From Stutzerimonas sp. S1 (GTDB taxonomy: Bacteria > Pseudomonadota > Gammaproteobacteria > Pseudomonadales > Pseudomonadaceae), in NCBI RefSeq assembly GCF_025966695.1, contig NZ_JAOEIY010000007.1:300652-364651 (forward strand): a stretch of 64,000 bases of DNA, read 5' to 3'. The first letter of the stretch is position 1. Every line of letters starts with the position of its first letter. The notes beneath the pieces are model-generated. The model worked only from the letters and a program-made list of their open reading frames with translations, was not told where the DNA came from and ran no database searches. A program made the translations under genes and the position numbers. Shown here piece by piece: positions 37,119 through 46,070 of the stretch.

Positions 37119-38051
37119 ATGAGTACTGCTCTGTCCATCCGGCAGTTGACCAAGACCTATGGCAATGGTTTCCAGGCCCTCAAGGGGATCGATCTGGACG
37201 TTGCCGAAGGCGATTTCTTCGCCTTGCTCGGCCCCAACGGCGCCGGCAAGTCCACCACCATCGGCATCCTCTCCACGCTGGTGAACAAGAGCGGCGGAAC
37301 GGTGAATGTGTTCGGCCACGATCTGGATCGCGATCCCTCCGGACTCAAGCGTTGCCTGGGTGTGGTGCCGCAGGAGTTCAACTTCAACCAGTTCGAGAAG
37401 GCCTTCGACATCCTTGTCACCCAGGCCGGCTACTACGGCATTCCGGCAAAGATCGCCAAGGAGCGCGCCGAGCGCTACCTCAATCAGCTGGGCCTGTGGG
37501 ACAAGCGTGACGTGTCCTCGCGAATGCTTTCCGGCGGCATGAAGCGCCGGCTGATGATCGCCCGCGCGCTGATCCACCAGCCGCGCCTGCTGATTCTCGA
37601 CGAGCCGACAGCGGGCGTGGATATCGAGCTGCGCCGCTCGATGTGGTCGTTCCTCACCGAACTGAATCGTGAGGGCATCACCATCATCCTGACCACGCAC
37701 TACCTGGAGGAGGCCGAGCAGTTGTGCCGCAACATCGGCATCATCGACCACGGTCGCATCGTCAAGAACACCAGCATGCGCGAGCTGCTCAAGCAGCTGC
37801 ACGTGGAGACCTTCCTGCTCGACCTGAAAGAATCGCAGCTGGTGCCACCGGAGCTGGGTGGTTATCCGTCGCGGCTGGTCGACCATCACACCCTTGAGGT
37901 GCAGGTGGAGAAGAGCCAGGGGGTGACCGAGCTGTTCCGCCTGCTCGCCGCGCAGGGCATCGAGGTGCTGAGCCTGCGCAACAAGACCAATCGGCTGGAG
38001 GAACTGTTCGTGTCGCTGGTGGAAACCAACCTGCAGAAGGTGAGCCCATGA
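37119..38051 (+). CDS. ABC-2 type transporter ATP-binding protein (YadG-like)
   Basis: A 310-residue ATPase with Walker A LLGPNGAGKST, signature MLSGGMKRRL, Walker B LLILDEPTAGVD and H-loop LTTHYLEEAEQL. The C-terminal extension of about 90 residues is typical of YadG/CcmA-type ABC-2 ATPases. The start at MSTALSIRQLTKTYG is set by family similarity. It overlaps its permease gene by 4 bp. The substrate is unknown; lipid, polysaccharide or drug export are all possible for the family. Confidence 0.92.
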   Translation: MSTALSIRQLTKTYGNGFQALKGIDLDVAEGDFFALLGPNGAGKSTTIGILSTLVNKSGGTVNVFGHDLDRDPSGLKRCLGVVPQEFNFNQFEKAFDILVTQAGYYGIPAKIAKERAERYLNQLGLWDKRDVSSRMLSGGMKRRLMIARALIHQPRLLILDEPTAGVDIELRRSMWSFLTELNREGITIILTTHYLEEAEQLCRNIGIIDHGRIVKNTSMRELLKQLHVETFLLDLKESQLVPPELGGYPSRLVDHHTLEVQVEKSQGVTELFRLLAAQGIEVLSLRNKTNRLEELFVSLVETNLQKVSP

Positions 38052-38827
38052 GTGCCGAGTTGCGCCCCAACCTGGTCGCGCTGCAGACCATCGTGCAGCG
38101 CGAAATCCGTCGCTACACACGCATCTGGCCGCAGACATTGCTACCCCCGGCGATCACCATGGTGCTGTACTTCGTCATCTTCGGCAGCCTGATCGGTGCA
38201 CGAATCGGCGAGATGGGCGGCTTCAGCTACATGGACTACATCGTGCCGGGCCTGATCATGATGTCGGTGATCACCAACTCCTACAGCAATGTGGTATCGA
38301 GCTTCTTCAGCACCAAGTTCCAGCGGTCCATCGAGGAGCTACTGGTTTCGCCGGTGTCACCGCAGGTGATCGTCATCGGCTTTGCACTGGGCGGTATCAC
38401 CCGCGGCCTGGCGGTGGCATTGATCGTCACGCTGCTGTCGATGTTCTTCACCGATCTGCAGGTCCATCACGCCGGCGTCATGGTGCTGGTGATTGTGCTG
38501 ACGGCGACGATCTTTGCCCTAGGCGGCTTCATCAACGCGGTGTATGCACGCAACTTCGACGATATCTCGATCATCCCAACATTCGTGCTGACGCCGCTGA
38601 CCTACTTGGGCGGCGTGTTCTACTCGATCAACCTGCTGCCGCCGTTCTGGCAGATGCTGTCGCTGGCCAACCCGATCCTGCACATGGTCAACGCCTTCCG
38701 CTACGGCATCCTCGGCGTGTCGGATATTCGCATCGGCGTGGCGATCAGTTTCATGGCCGTGGCGGCGGTGCTGCTGTACCTGTTCTGCGTGCGTCTGCTC
38801 AAGAGTGGGCGTGGTATGCGCCAGTAA
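38048..38827 (+). CDS. ABC-2 type transporter permease (YadH-like)
   Basis: A 259-residue permease with six membrane segments and the ABC-2 signature NPILHMVNAFRYGILG before the last helix. It is translated from an ATG overlapping the ATPase stop. The pair forms a homodimeric exporter. A strong hairpin terminator follows within 25 bp. Confidence 0.92.
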   Translation: MSAELRPNLVALQTIVQREIRRYTRIWPQTLLPPAITMVLYFVIFGSLIGARIGEMGGFSYMDYIVPGLIMMSVITNSYSNVVSSFFSTKFQRSIEELLVSPVSPQVIVIGFALGGITRGLAVALIVTLLSMFFTDLQVHHAGVMVLVIVLTATIFALGGFINAVYARNFDDISIIPTFVLTPLTYLGGVFYSINLLPPFWQMLSLANPILHMVNAFRYGILGVSDIRIGVAISFMAVAAVLLYLFCVRLLKSGRGMRQ

Positions 38828-38850
38828 TCGCCGGGCACCGTCCCGCACTG

Positions 38851-38889
38851 AAAAAAACGCCGCAAAGCTTTACACTTCGCGGCGTTTTT
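38851..38889. terminator. Terminator between the ABC exporter and queF
   Basis: ACGCCGC (38857-38863) pairs with GCGGCGT (38879-38885) around a 15-nt loop. An A-run precedes it and TTTTT follows. It ends only 16 bp before the queF ATG, so any queF promoter must overlap this structure or lie further upstream. Confidence 0.85.
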
Positions 38890-38905
38890 CGTTCAGGTTC
38901 CCGTC

Positions 38906-39736
38906 ATGCAGCATCCCGCAGAACATTCGCCGCTGGGTAAGTCCAGCGCCTACGTCGCCACTTACAGCCCCGAGCAGCTGTTCCCCATCCCGCGCGCGCC
39001 AAAGTGGGCCGAGCTGGGCCTGAGCGCAGCGACGCTGCCGTATCGTGGCGTAGATATCTGGAACTGCTACGAGCTGTCCTGGCTGCTGCCGTCGGGCAAG
39101 CCGGTGGTGGCCATCGGCGAGTTCGCCATCCCGGCCGATTCGCCGAACATTATCGAGTCGAAGTCGTTCAAGCTCTACCTCAACTCGCTCAACCAGTCGG
39201 TCTTCGCTTCCCGGGAGGCGTTGCTCGAGGTGATGCAGCGCGATCTTTCGGCCGCGGCGGGCAAGCCGGTTACGGTTCGCCTTCGCAGTCTCGACGAGGT
39301 TGCCAGCGAGGGCATCGCAGGATTGCCGGGGCGTTGCATCGACGAGCTGGACGTGGTGATCGAGCATTACGACTCGCCTCGACCGGACTTGCTGCGCTGC
39401 GATGCGAATCGGCAGGTGGAGGAGTGCCTGCACAGCCACCTGCTCAAGTCCAACTGTCCGGTGACCGGTCAGCCGGACTGGGGCAGTGTGGTGGTGGAGT
39501 ACAACGGACCGGCATTATTGCCGGAGAGTCTGCTGGCCTACCTGGTGAGCTTCCGTCAGCACGCGGATTTCCACGAGCAGTGCGTGGAGCGCATCTTTCT
39601 CGACCTGCAGCGGCTGTTGCAGCCTCGCCGGCTCACGGTCTACGCACGCTATGTGCGCCGCGGCGGGCTCGACATCAACCCTTACCGCAGCACCGAAGTC
39701 GTGCAGCCGGACAATCGCCGGCTGGTGCGCCAGTAA
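38906..39736 (+). CDS. queF: NADPH-dependent 7-cyano-7-deazaguanine reductase
   Basis: A 276-residue YqcD-type (long) QueF that reduces preQ0 to preQ1 in queuosine biosynthesis. The QueF motif [14 protein letters not shown] (about residues 84-97) binds NADPH. The nucleophile Cys184 is in [16 protein letters not shown], and [13 protein letters not shown] is the substrate-binding stretch. It is a tandem T-fold arrangement. The ATG is very close to the preceding terminator. It faces the DUF4404 gene. Confidence 0.96.
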   Translation: MQHPAEHSPLGKSSAYVATYSPEQLFPIPRAPKWAELGLSAATLPYRGVDIWNCYELSWLLPSGKPVVAIGEFAIPADSPNIIESKSFKLYLNSLNQSVFASREALLEVMQRDLSAAAGKPVTVRLRSLDEVASEGIAGLPGRCIDELDVVIEHYDSPRPDLLRCDANRQVEECLHSHLLKSNCPVTGQPDWGSVVVEYNGPALLPESLLAYLVSFRQHADFHEQCVERIFLDLQRLLQPRRLTVYARYVRRGGLDINPYRSTEVVQPDNRRLVRQ

Positions 39737-39790
39737 GCGCGAGCGCGATGGCAGCCGGCGAGCTTGGTTGCCGGCTGCGCAAGGCGCCGT

Positions 39791-40057
39791 TCAGATACCC
39801 ATGTTGGCCAGACTTTGCATGATATTGCGCAGTGTCATGGCCATGCTCGGGTGGCTGACTTCGAAGCGTTCCACGGCGAGATTGACGCCGTCGACCAGCG
39901 AATCGCTGTATTCGGCCTCGCCGTCATCCGCCAGACGGGCCTCGATATCCTGGGCGATAGCTTGGAGCGACGCGCGCTCCTCGTCGGTCAGCGGGGTGTC
40001 CTGCGCCAGTTGATTACGCAGTTCTTCGAGCTGCGACTGCAGATCATTTGCCGGCAT
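39791..40057 (-). CDS. DUF4404 family protein
   Basis: An 88-residue small acidic protein (MPANDLQSQLEELRNQLAQD), predicted alpha-helical with a heptad pattern at the N-terminus and a conserved VERFEVSHPSMAMTLRNIMQ segment. It matches DUF4404, a family of unknown function common near queF in Pseudomonas. It has a good GAGGG site before the ATG and is probably monocistronic. Confidence 0.82.
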   Translation of the reverse strand: MPANDLQSQLEELRNQLAQDTPLTDEERASLQAIAQDIEARLADDGEAEYSDSLVDGVNLAVERFEVSHPSMAMTLRNIMQSLANMGI

Positions 40058-40286
40058 GTTGCTTCCCTCTCGTGGTTGCGGAGCGACACGGCGATGATCC
40101 GTGTCGGATGGATGAAGGTTAAACCAGCGCTTGGGCGCTTGTCTGTGCCTTTGCAGCGGATCTCCCGCCGAATTCTGCGCGGGACGCTCCGCGTGTCCGT
40201 GCGCTGCCGAAACGCTATTGAATGGTTTTATACTGCGCCGCTTGGATCGGCAGGTGGTTCGGCCACCGACTTACAGGAGAGTTGCA

Positions 40287-40985
40287 ATGCACAAGATCGG
40301 CATGCGGTGGTTCGGGCTTTTCAAGGTGCCTCTGGTGGCTGCGATGGCACTGGGGGCACCCGTGCTGCAGGCTGCCGAGGAAGATCCGTGGGAGGGCTTC
40401 AATCGCGCGGTGTTCCGTTTCAACGATACGCTCGATACCTACACCCTCAAGCCGCTTGCCAAGGGTTACCAGAAGGTGACCCCGACCTTCCTTGAAGACG
40501 GGATCGGCAATGTCTTCCGAAACCTCGACGATGTGGTCGTGCTGACCAACGATCTGCTGCAAGGCAAGGTACACGAAGCGGGTATCGATACCAGCCGCAT
40601 TCTGTTCAACACCACCTTTGGCCTGCTGGGCTTCTTCGACGTGGCGACCCGCATGGGGCTGCAGAAAAACGACGAAGACTTCGGCCAGACACTGGGCGTC
40701 TGGGGCCTGGGTAACGGCCCTTACGTCGTCCTGCCGCTGTTGGGGCCAAGCACCGTCCGCGATGCCGCCGGGCGGGTGCCGGATTCGTTCCTGCAGCCTT
40801 ACCCGCATATCGACCATGTGCCAACGCGCAACGTGACGCGCGGTGTGGAGGTGGTCGATACACGTGCGGAGCTGCTTTCCGCGGAGAAGATGATCACCGG
40901 CGACAAGTACATCTTCGTGCGCAACGCCTACCTGCAGAATCGCGAGTTCCGCACACTGGACGGGCAAGTCGAGGACGACTTCTGA
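40287..40985 (+). CDS. mlaA: MlaA/VacJ-family outer-membrane lipid-asymmetry protein
   Basis: A 232-residue secreted protein of the MlaA family, which removes mislocalised phospholipids from the outer leaflet for retrograde transport by the Mla system. Family motifs are DPWEGFNRAVFRFNDTLD, GLLGFFDVATRMGL, DFGQTLGVWGLGNGPYVVLP and GPSTVRDAAG. The signal peptide (residues 1-29) ends PVLQA-AEEDP and lacks the lipobox Cys, so unlike E. coli MlaA it should not be a lipoprotein. The start is the ATG after CAGGAGAG. Confidence 0.93.
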   Translation: MHKIGMRWFGLFKVPLVAAMALGAPVLQAAEEDPWEGFNRAVFRFNDTLDTYTLKPLAKGYQKVTPTFLEDGIGNVFRNLDDVVVLTNDLLQGKVHEAGIDTSRILFNTTFGLLGFFDVATRMGLQKNDEDFGQTLGVWGLGNGPYVVLPLLGPSTVRDAAGRVPDSFLQPYPHIDHVPTRNVTRGVEVVDTRAELLSAEKMITGDKYIFVRNAYLQNREFRTLDGQVEDDF

Positions 40986-41066
40986 TCGACGCGCCGCCCT
41001 CGCCCTAAGGGGAGGCGAGCCGTGGCCGCGGGATGCGCAATGTGATGGCGCTCCCGCTCCCGGCGC

Positions 41067-41366
41067 TCAAAGTATTGCGAGGATCGCCAGCCCCAGGCTT
41101 TGCCGGCCGTCTTCGAGCGTGCTGATGCGCACCACCTCGGTCTCGGCGTCCAGGCCCTTGAGCGTGGGGTGCTCCGAGGGAATCAATACTCGCAACTTGT
41201 CGCCCATCTTCAAGCTGGTGGGCGCGACCACCTGCATACCCGTGCTCGACAGATCGACGCACGTGCCGTCGATCTGTCGCTCGCCATCGAGCAACTGAAC
41301 GACGCTGTCGACGTGCATGCGAATGAAGTCGCGCTTCTCGCTGTAATCCCGGTCTTTCTGAGTCAT
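41067..41366 (-). CDS. PilZ-domain c-di-GMP-binding protein
   Basis: A 99-residue single-domain PilZ protein. The two c-di-GMP-binding motifs are intact: RxxxR in KRDFIRM and DxSxxG in VDLSSTGMQVV. It should act as a cytosolic c-di-GMP receptor. It lies between mlaA and the rssB-like gene, the same order I recall in P. aeruginosa (PA2799). The window also holds a diguanylate cyclase at 49.3-50.8 kb, though no direct link is shown. Confidence 0.9.
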   Translation of the reverse strand: MTQKDRDYSEKRDFIRMHVDSVVQLLDGERQIDGTCVDLSSTGMQVVAPTSLKMGDKLRVLIPSEHPTLKGLDAETEVVRISTLEDGRQSLGLAILAIL

Positions 41367-41572
41367 ATGCTGGTCCTTTCCATATATCCACGACGCTTCT
41401 TATAGCTGGCGATAATGCCATCGGCAAAGGCGGGCTTGTGGCCGGGGTGCTTGGCTTGAAACGCCGTTCGTATGGGAGTACCGTCTGCGCCTTGAAACGA
41501 ACCCACGAGCCGCGCCCCGCGCGAAGTCCACACTCTGGCCAATCATCCTGGCGGATACCGCCTGGTAGGAAC

Positions 41573-42757
41573 ATGCATAAACCAAGCGCGACGCTACTGA
41601 TCATAGATGACGACGATGTGGTGCGGGCCAGCCTCGCTGCCTATCTGGATGACAGTGGTTTCCGGGTACTGCAGGCCAGTAGCGGGCAGGAAGGCATGGA
41701 GCTGTTCGAAACCGAACAGCCCGATCTGGTCATCTGCGACCTGCGCATGCCCCAGATGGACGGCCTTGAGCTGATTCGTCAGATCAGCGAGCGCCAGGCC
41801 GATCTGCCAGTCATCGTGGTATCCGGTGCCGGGGTGATGAGCGATGCGGTAGAGGCCCTGCGCCTGGGCGCCGCCGACTACCTGATCAAGCCGCTGGAAG
41901 ATCTGGCCATGCTCGAGCACTCGGTGCGCCGTGCGCTCGATCGCTCACGCCTGCGTCTGGAGAACCGGCGCTATCGCGAGCAGCTGGAAACGGCTAACCG
42001 TGACCTGCAGGCCAGCCTGCATCTGCTGCAGGAAGATCAGGATGCTGGTCGCCAGGTGCAGATGAACATGCTGCCGGTGACCCCCTGGAGCGTGGACGGC
42101 TTCGACTTTGCTCACCAGATCATCCCCTCGCTGTATCTGTCCGGCGACTTCGTCGACTATTTTCGCGTGGACGAACGGCGCATAGGCTTCTATCTCGCCG
42201 ACGTGTCCGGGCATGGTGCTTCGTCGGCATTCGTCACCGTCCTGCTGAAGTTCATGACCACGCGGTTGCTCTACGAGTCGCGCCGCGGCGGCACGTTGCG
42301 TGAGTTCCGGCCATCCGAAGTGCTCGACCATATCAACCGTGGCTTGATCAACTGCAAGCTGGGCAAGCATGTGACCATGCTCGGCGGCGTGATCGACACG
42401 GAGCATGATGTGCTGCACTACAGCATCGGCGGGCATCTGCCGATGCCGGTGCTTTATAACGGTGACAGTGCCCGCTATCTGGAAGGGCGAGGCTTGCCGG
42501 TAGGTCTGTTCGTCGAGGCGACCTATCAGGATTTCGAGCTCAAGCTTCCCGAAACCTTCAGTCTGACGTTGCTCTCGGACGGCATTCTGGACCTTTTGCC
42601 GGGCGACACACTCAAAGAAAAAGAGTCCGCGTTGCCAGAGCTCATCAGCGGCGCTGGCGGCACGCTGGACGGTTTGCGCCGGACCTTCGGTCTGGCCGAG
42701 CTGGCAGACATGCCCGACGATATAGCCTTGCTGGTGTTGAGCAGGAACCTTGCATGA
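41573..42757 (+). CDS. rssB: Response regulator with PP2C-type phosphatase output (RssB-like)
   Basis: A 394-residue protein: a receiver domain (residues 1-125, phospho-acceptor Asp56 in VICDLRMPQMDG, Lys in LIKPLE), a coiled-coil linker (about 125-165) and a SpoIIE/PP2C-like phosphatase domain (FYLADVSGHGASSAFVTVLL; LTLLSDGILDLLPG). It resembles P. aeruginosa RssB (PA2798), an anti-adaptor-type regulator of RpoS whose phosphatase acts on the STAS partner. The next gene overlaps by 4 bp and encodes that partner. Confidence 0.92.
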   Translation: MHKPSATLLIIDDDDVVRASLAAYLDDSGFRVLQASSGQEGMELFETEQPDLVICDLRMPQMDGLELIRQISERQADLPVIVVSGAGVMSDAVEALRLGAADYLIKPLEDLAMLEHSVRRALDRSRLRLENRRYREQLETANRDLQASLHLLQEDQDAGRQVQMNMLPVTPWSVDGFDFAHQIIPSLYLSGDFVDYFRVDERRIGFYLADVSGHGASSAFVTVLLKFMTTRLLYESRRGGTLREFRPSEVLDHINRGLINCKLGKHVTMLGGVIDTEHDVLHYSIGGHLPMPVLYNGDSARYLEGRGLPVGLFVEATYQDFELKLPETFSLTLLSDGILDLLPGDTLKEKESALPELISGAGGTLDGLRRTFGLAELADMPDDIALLVLSRNLA

Positions 42758-43236
42758 GTACTGGTAAGATCCAGTTCGCCGAGATGGACGGTACCTTTGT
42801 CCTGAAGTTCGTCGGTGAAATTCGCTTGACGCTGTGTTCGGCATTGGATGCCACGATCGACAAGATCTTCTCGTCGCTGAATTTCTCCGCGATCGTCATC
42901 GATCTCACGGAAAGCCGCAGCATCGACAGCACCACCCTCGGCCTGCTGGCCAAACTGTCGATCCTCTCGCGGCAGAAGGTCGGCATGCTGCCGACGCTGG
43001 TGACCACTCACCCGGACATCACCCGTCTGCTGCAATCGATGGGTTTCGATCAGGTATTCAACATCGTCGACACCCCGCTACCGTGCCCGGAGTGCCTGGC
43101 TGACCTGCCGTCGCAGGATCAGTCTGAAGACGTGGTCAAGGCCAAGGTGCTCGAGGCTCACCGCATCCTGATGAGCCTCAACGAATCGAATCGCGAGGCC
43201 TTCCATGACCTCGTCACCGCACTGGAGCGGTCCTGA
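42754..43236 (+). CDS. rssC: STAS-domain anti-sigma-factor antagonist (RssC-like)
   Basis: A 160-residue STAS protein with the conserved phosphorylatable Ser in VIDLTESRSIDSTTLGLLAK, followed by a C-terminal helical tail of about 45 residues. It is co-translated with the RssB-like phosphatase (ATGA overlap), which probably dephosphorylates it in a partner-switching circuit affecting RpoS stability. It ends directly against the transaldolase stop codon (zero spacing). Confidence 0.9.
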   Translation: MSTGKIQFAEMDGTFVLKFVGEIRLTLCSALDATIDKIFSSLNFSAIVIDLTESRSIDSTTLGLLAKLSILSRQKVGMLPTLVTTHPDITRLLQSMGFDQVFNIVDTPLPCPECLADLPSQDQSEDVVKAKVLEAHRILMSLNESNREAFHDLVTALERS

Positions 43237-44163
43237 TCAGGCCAGCGCCTTGAGCAGACCTTCGAGCTTCTCCTGATCACGAGCGAACTGGCGGATACCC
43301 TCGGCCAGTTTCTCGGTCGCCATCGCATCTTCGTTCAAGCCCCAGCGGAAACTCGCCTCATCCAGGCTGATGCGTGATTCGCTTCCGCGACCCGGTGCCA
43401 GGCGGCGCTCCAGAGTGCCGCTTTCCTCGGCGAGCTGGCCCAGCAGTTCCGGGCTGATGGTCAGCCGATCACAGCCGGCCAACGCCTCGATCTGCCCGAT
43501 GTTGCGGAAGCTGGCGCCCATCACCACAGTGTTGTAGCCGTGCGCCTTGTAGTAGTCGTAGATGCGGCTGACCGACTGCACGCCTGGATCTTCCGCACCC
43601 TGATAGTCACGGCCTTCGTGCTTCTTGTACCAGTCGTAGATGCGGCCGACGAATGGCGAGATCAGAAACACGCCGGCTTCGGCACAGGCCACCGCCTGGG
43701 TGAAGGAGAACAGCAGGGTGAGGTTGGTCTGGATGCCGGCCTTTTCCAGCTGCTCGGCTGCACGGATACCTTCCCAGGTGGATGCGATTTTGATCAACAC
43801 GCGCTCGCGGCCGATGCCGGCCTGCTCGTAGAGGCCGATCAGACGCTCGGCACGCTGGATCATCGCCTGACTATCGAAGGACAGCCGGGCGTCCACCTCG
43901 GTCGAGATGCGTCCGGGGATCAGTTTTAGAATTTCATGGCCCACCGCCACGGCAAACAGATCGCAGGCGAGGCCGATATCGCTCTTGCACCGCGCCATGG
44001 CCGCGTTCAGGTGCTCGGCATAACGTGGCAGCGCAGCAGCCTTGAGCAGCAGCGACGGATTGGTGGTGGCATCAACCGGTTGCAGACGGGCAATGGCGTC
44101 GATGTCGCCGGTGTCGGCGACAACGGTGGTGAACTGCTTGAGTTGTTCCAGCTTGGAAGTCAT
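43237..44163 (-). CDS. tal: Transaldolase
   Basis: A 308-residue transaldolase B-type enzyme of the pentose phosphate pathway, transferring dihydroxyacetone units between sedoheptulose 7-phosphate and glyceraldehyde 3-phosphate. The Schiff-base Lys is in [12 protein letters not shown], and [14 protein letters not shown] and [13 protein letters not shown] are family motifs. Length is standard. Its stop abuts the rssC-like stop with no space for a terminator. Confidence 0.97.
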   Translation of the reverse strand: MTSKLEQLKQFTTVVADTGDIDAIARLQPVDATTNPSLLLKAAALPRYAEHLNAAMARCKSDIGLACDLFAVAVGHEILKLIPGRISTEVDARLSFDSQAMIQRAERLIGLYEQAGIGRERVLIKIASTWEGIRAAEQLEKAGIQTNLTLLFSFTQAVACAEAGVFLISPFVGRIYDWYKKHEGRDYQGAEDPGVQSVSRIYDYYKAHGYNTVVMGASFRNIGQIEALAGCDRLTISPELLGQLAEESGTLERRLAPGRGSESRISLDEASFRWGLNEDAMATEKLAEGIRQFARDQEKLEGLLKALA

Positions 44164-44296
44164 GAAAAAGAAGGCTCCGTCCGATGATTGGCATGACCTT
44201 ACCCGAGCGCACCAGCCCGCTCAACGGGCGGATGGCCGCGGGCACGCCAGGCTTTGATGGGCATGCAGGCGCAGCGTTCCCTTGCTTCGCGGAGGG

Positions 44297-45292
44297 TCAA
44301 TGTCCTTCGAGCAGGGCGCAGGCCTGGTCGAGCAGGGCGAGCGGATCGGCTGTCTTGTGAATGTCCACCGAGAGGAGCTGGCGAAAACGCCGCGCACCGG
44401 GAAAGCCCGAACCCAGGCCAAGCACGTGGCGGGTCACGTGATGCATGGCGCCGCCTGCCGCCAGATGCCGTTCGATGTACGGGCGCATGTTGCGTAGCGC
44501 CTGCGCGCGGCTGGGGCTTGGCGCATCGCTGCCGAACAGGCGCTGGTCGACCTGAGCCAGCAGGTAGGGATTGTGGTAGGCCTCGCGGCCGAGCATCACG
44601 CCGTCGAAGGTCTGCAGGTGCGCCTCGCATTCCTCGAGGGTCTTGATGCCGCCGTTGAGGATGATCTCCAGCTCTGGGAAGTCCCGCTTTAGCTGTGCGG
44701 CGACGTCATAGCGTAGCGGCGGCACCTCGCGATTCTCCTTTGGCGACAGGCCTTCGAGAATGGCGATGCGCGCATGCACGGTGAAGCTGCGACAGCCGGC
44801 ATCGCGTACCTGGCCGACGAAATCGCAGAGCTCGGCGTAGCTGTCGCGGCCATTGATGCCGATGCGATGCTTGACCGTCACGTCGATGCCCACGCTGTCG
44901 CGCATCGCTTTCACACAGTCGGCCACCAGCGCCGGATGAGCCATCAGGCAGGCGCCGATCATGTTGTTCTGCACGCGGTCGCTAGGGCATCCGACGTTGA
45001 GGTTGACCTCGTCGTAACCGGCCGCTTCGGCCATCTTCGCGCAGGCCGCCAGGTCCGCCGGGACGCTGCCACCCAGCTGCAATGCCAGCGGATGCTCGCT
45101 CTGGTCATATCCCAGGTAGCGTGGCGCATCGCCGTGGATCAGCGCGCCGGTGGTGACCATCTCGGTGTAGAGCAGCGCATGCCGAGACAGCTGGCGCAGG
45201 AAGTACCGACAATGGCGATCGGTCCAGTCCATCATCGGCGCGACGCTGAATCGTCGACTTGCAACAGATTGATTTGAAAGGGAGTTATCCAA
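44297..45292 (-). CDS. dusA: tRNA-dihydrouridine(20/20a) synthase DusA
   Basis: A 331-residue FMN-dependent enzyme that reduces U20/U20a in tRNA. The motif RRFSVAPMMDWTDRHCRYFL is the DusA N-terminus. NVGCPSDRVQNNMIGACLM contains the catalytic Cys, and VMLGREAYHNPYLLA is the phosphate-binding end of the barrel. It lies 133 bp behind tal on the same strand and may be co-transcribed with it. A TATAAT box lies 44 bp upstream of the start. Confidence 0.95.
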   Translation of the reverse strand: MDNSLSNQSVASRRFSVAPMMDWTDRHCRYFLRQLSRHALLYTEMVTTGALIHGDAPRYLGYDQSEHPLALQLGGSVPADLAACAKMAEAAGYDEVNLNVGCPSDRVQNNMIGACLMAHPALVADCVKAMRDSVGIDVTVKHRIGINGRDSYAELCDFVGQVRDAGCRSFTVHARIAILEGLSPKENREVPPLRYDVAAQLKRDFPELEIILNGGIKTLEECEAHLQTFDGVMLGREAYHNPYLLAQVDQRLFGSDAPSPSRAQALRNMRPYIERHLAAGGAMHHVTRHVLGLGSGFPGARRFRQLLSVDIHKTADPLALLDQACALLEGH

Positions 45293-45335
45293 CGTATCGA
45301 CCGCAGTTCAGTAAGGGGGATGCAGAAGGGGCGGC

Positions 45336-45341
45336 ATTATA
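45336..45341 (-). promoter_or_regulatory. -10 element of dusA
   Basis: A perfect TATAAT on the reverse strand about 44 bp before the dusA start. The -35 region is weak (ATCAGG at 17 bp). Confidence 0.45.
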
Positions 45342-45560
45342 CAGGTGCGCTGCACCACCCTGATTCTGGATACTGCTTGCGGGTTACGCGCGCCGATGAA
45401 GTGCGCTTCCTGGGGATCGTGAACCGGGAGACTTCTTGTCCGGAGGCGGCGCTGTGCTGATCGAGCCTATTGTCGCTCAGCAGGCCGCGATCCGCGGCTT
45501 GTTCGATACCACGATGTCGGCCGGATAAAAAACACCAGTTACCGTCCGGCGTTGGGTGGC

Positions 45561-45585
45561 GGCTGCCGACGGCTTGGCGGCAGCC
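45561..45585. terminator. Hairpin after the cupin gene
   Basis: GGCTGCCG (45561-45568) and CGGCAGCC (45578-45585) form a perfect 8-bp stem just past the stop of the leftward cupin gene. There is no T-run, so termination is uncertain. The rest of 45342-45593 shows no gene. Confidence 0.4.
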
Positions 45586-45593
45586 GTATCGCA

Positions 45594-45992
45594 TTATTGT
45601 TCCGGGGTCAGGATTGGTTCGTCTTGCTGCTTCAACAGAAAGACAAGAAATCTGGCGGGTTCGCTGCGGCTCGCGTTGTGTCCGACCGTATGGAGGTCAT
45701 CCGGGCCTTCATAGAAGATTTGACCCGGTGTCAGCGTGACTGGCTCGCCGCCGCGTACGCCCATGACAATCGAGCCTTCCAGCACGTACACAACGCCGTG
45801 TGCGTTGTGCCGGTGCACGGGATCGCCGCCGCCTGGCGGGTAAACCACCTCGATGACCACGGCTTCCTTGCCTGGATGTTCGGCCAGCGGTTTGCTGAAC
45901 AGCGGGTTTACCTGCACTTGGGCGGGCTGCTGCTGTGCACTGGCGGCGCCAGCGGTCAGCAGCAGCAAAGTGAGCAGGCTGAGCTTGTGCAT
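45594..45992 (-). CDS. Secreted cupin-domain protein
   Basis: A 132-residue protein with a signal peptide (MHKLSLLTLLLLTAGAASA-QQQ) and one cupin barrel. The metal-binding motif is PVHRHNAHGVVYVLEGSIVM, with the second cupin motif around HTVGHNASRS. It is expected in the periplasm. It is the third gene of a leftward operon with a carboxymuconolactone decarboxylase-like and an SDR-like gene. The function is unknown; a small-molecule isomerase or dioxygenase-like role is possible. Confidence 0.85.
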   Translation of the reverse strand: MHKLSLLTLLLLTAGAASAQQQPAQVQVNPLFSKPLAEHPGKEAVVIEVVYPPGGGDPVHRHNAHGVVYVLEGSIVMGVRGGEPVTLTPGQIFYEGPDDLHTVGHNASRSEPARFLVFLLKQQDEPILTPEQ

Positions 45993-46070
45993 GGTTTTAT
46001 CCTCATTTCGGATCGCTATGGCGCTGACGTTAAAGCCGAGGGGCTTTCCGGCCAGCGCACCGATGCGTGG

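Noticed and set aside
38851..38906. A preQ1 riboswitch before queF
   Set aside because: The structure there is a simple GC hairpin with a T-run; no preQ1 aptamer consensus (the A-rich pseudoknot tail) was seen.
40218..40234. Promoter TTGAAT/TATACT before mlaA
   Set aside because: The two hexamers are only 5 bp apart, so they cannot be a -35/-10 pair; a lone -10 is possible but unsupported.
45337..45594. A short leftward frame between dusA and the cupin gene
   Set aside because: There is no ribosome-binding site or conserved motif, and it contains the dusA promoter and the post-cupin hairpin.
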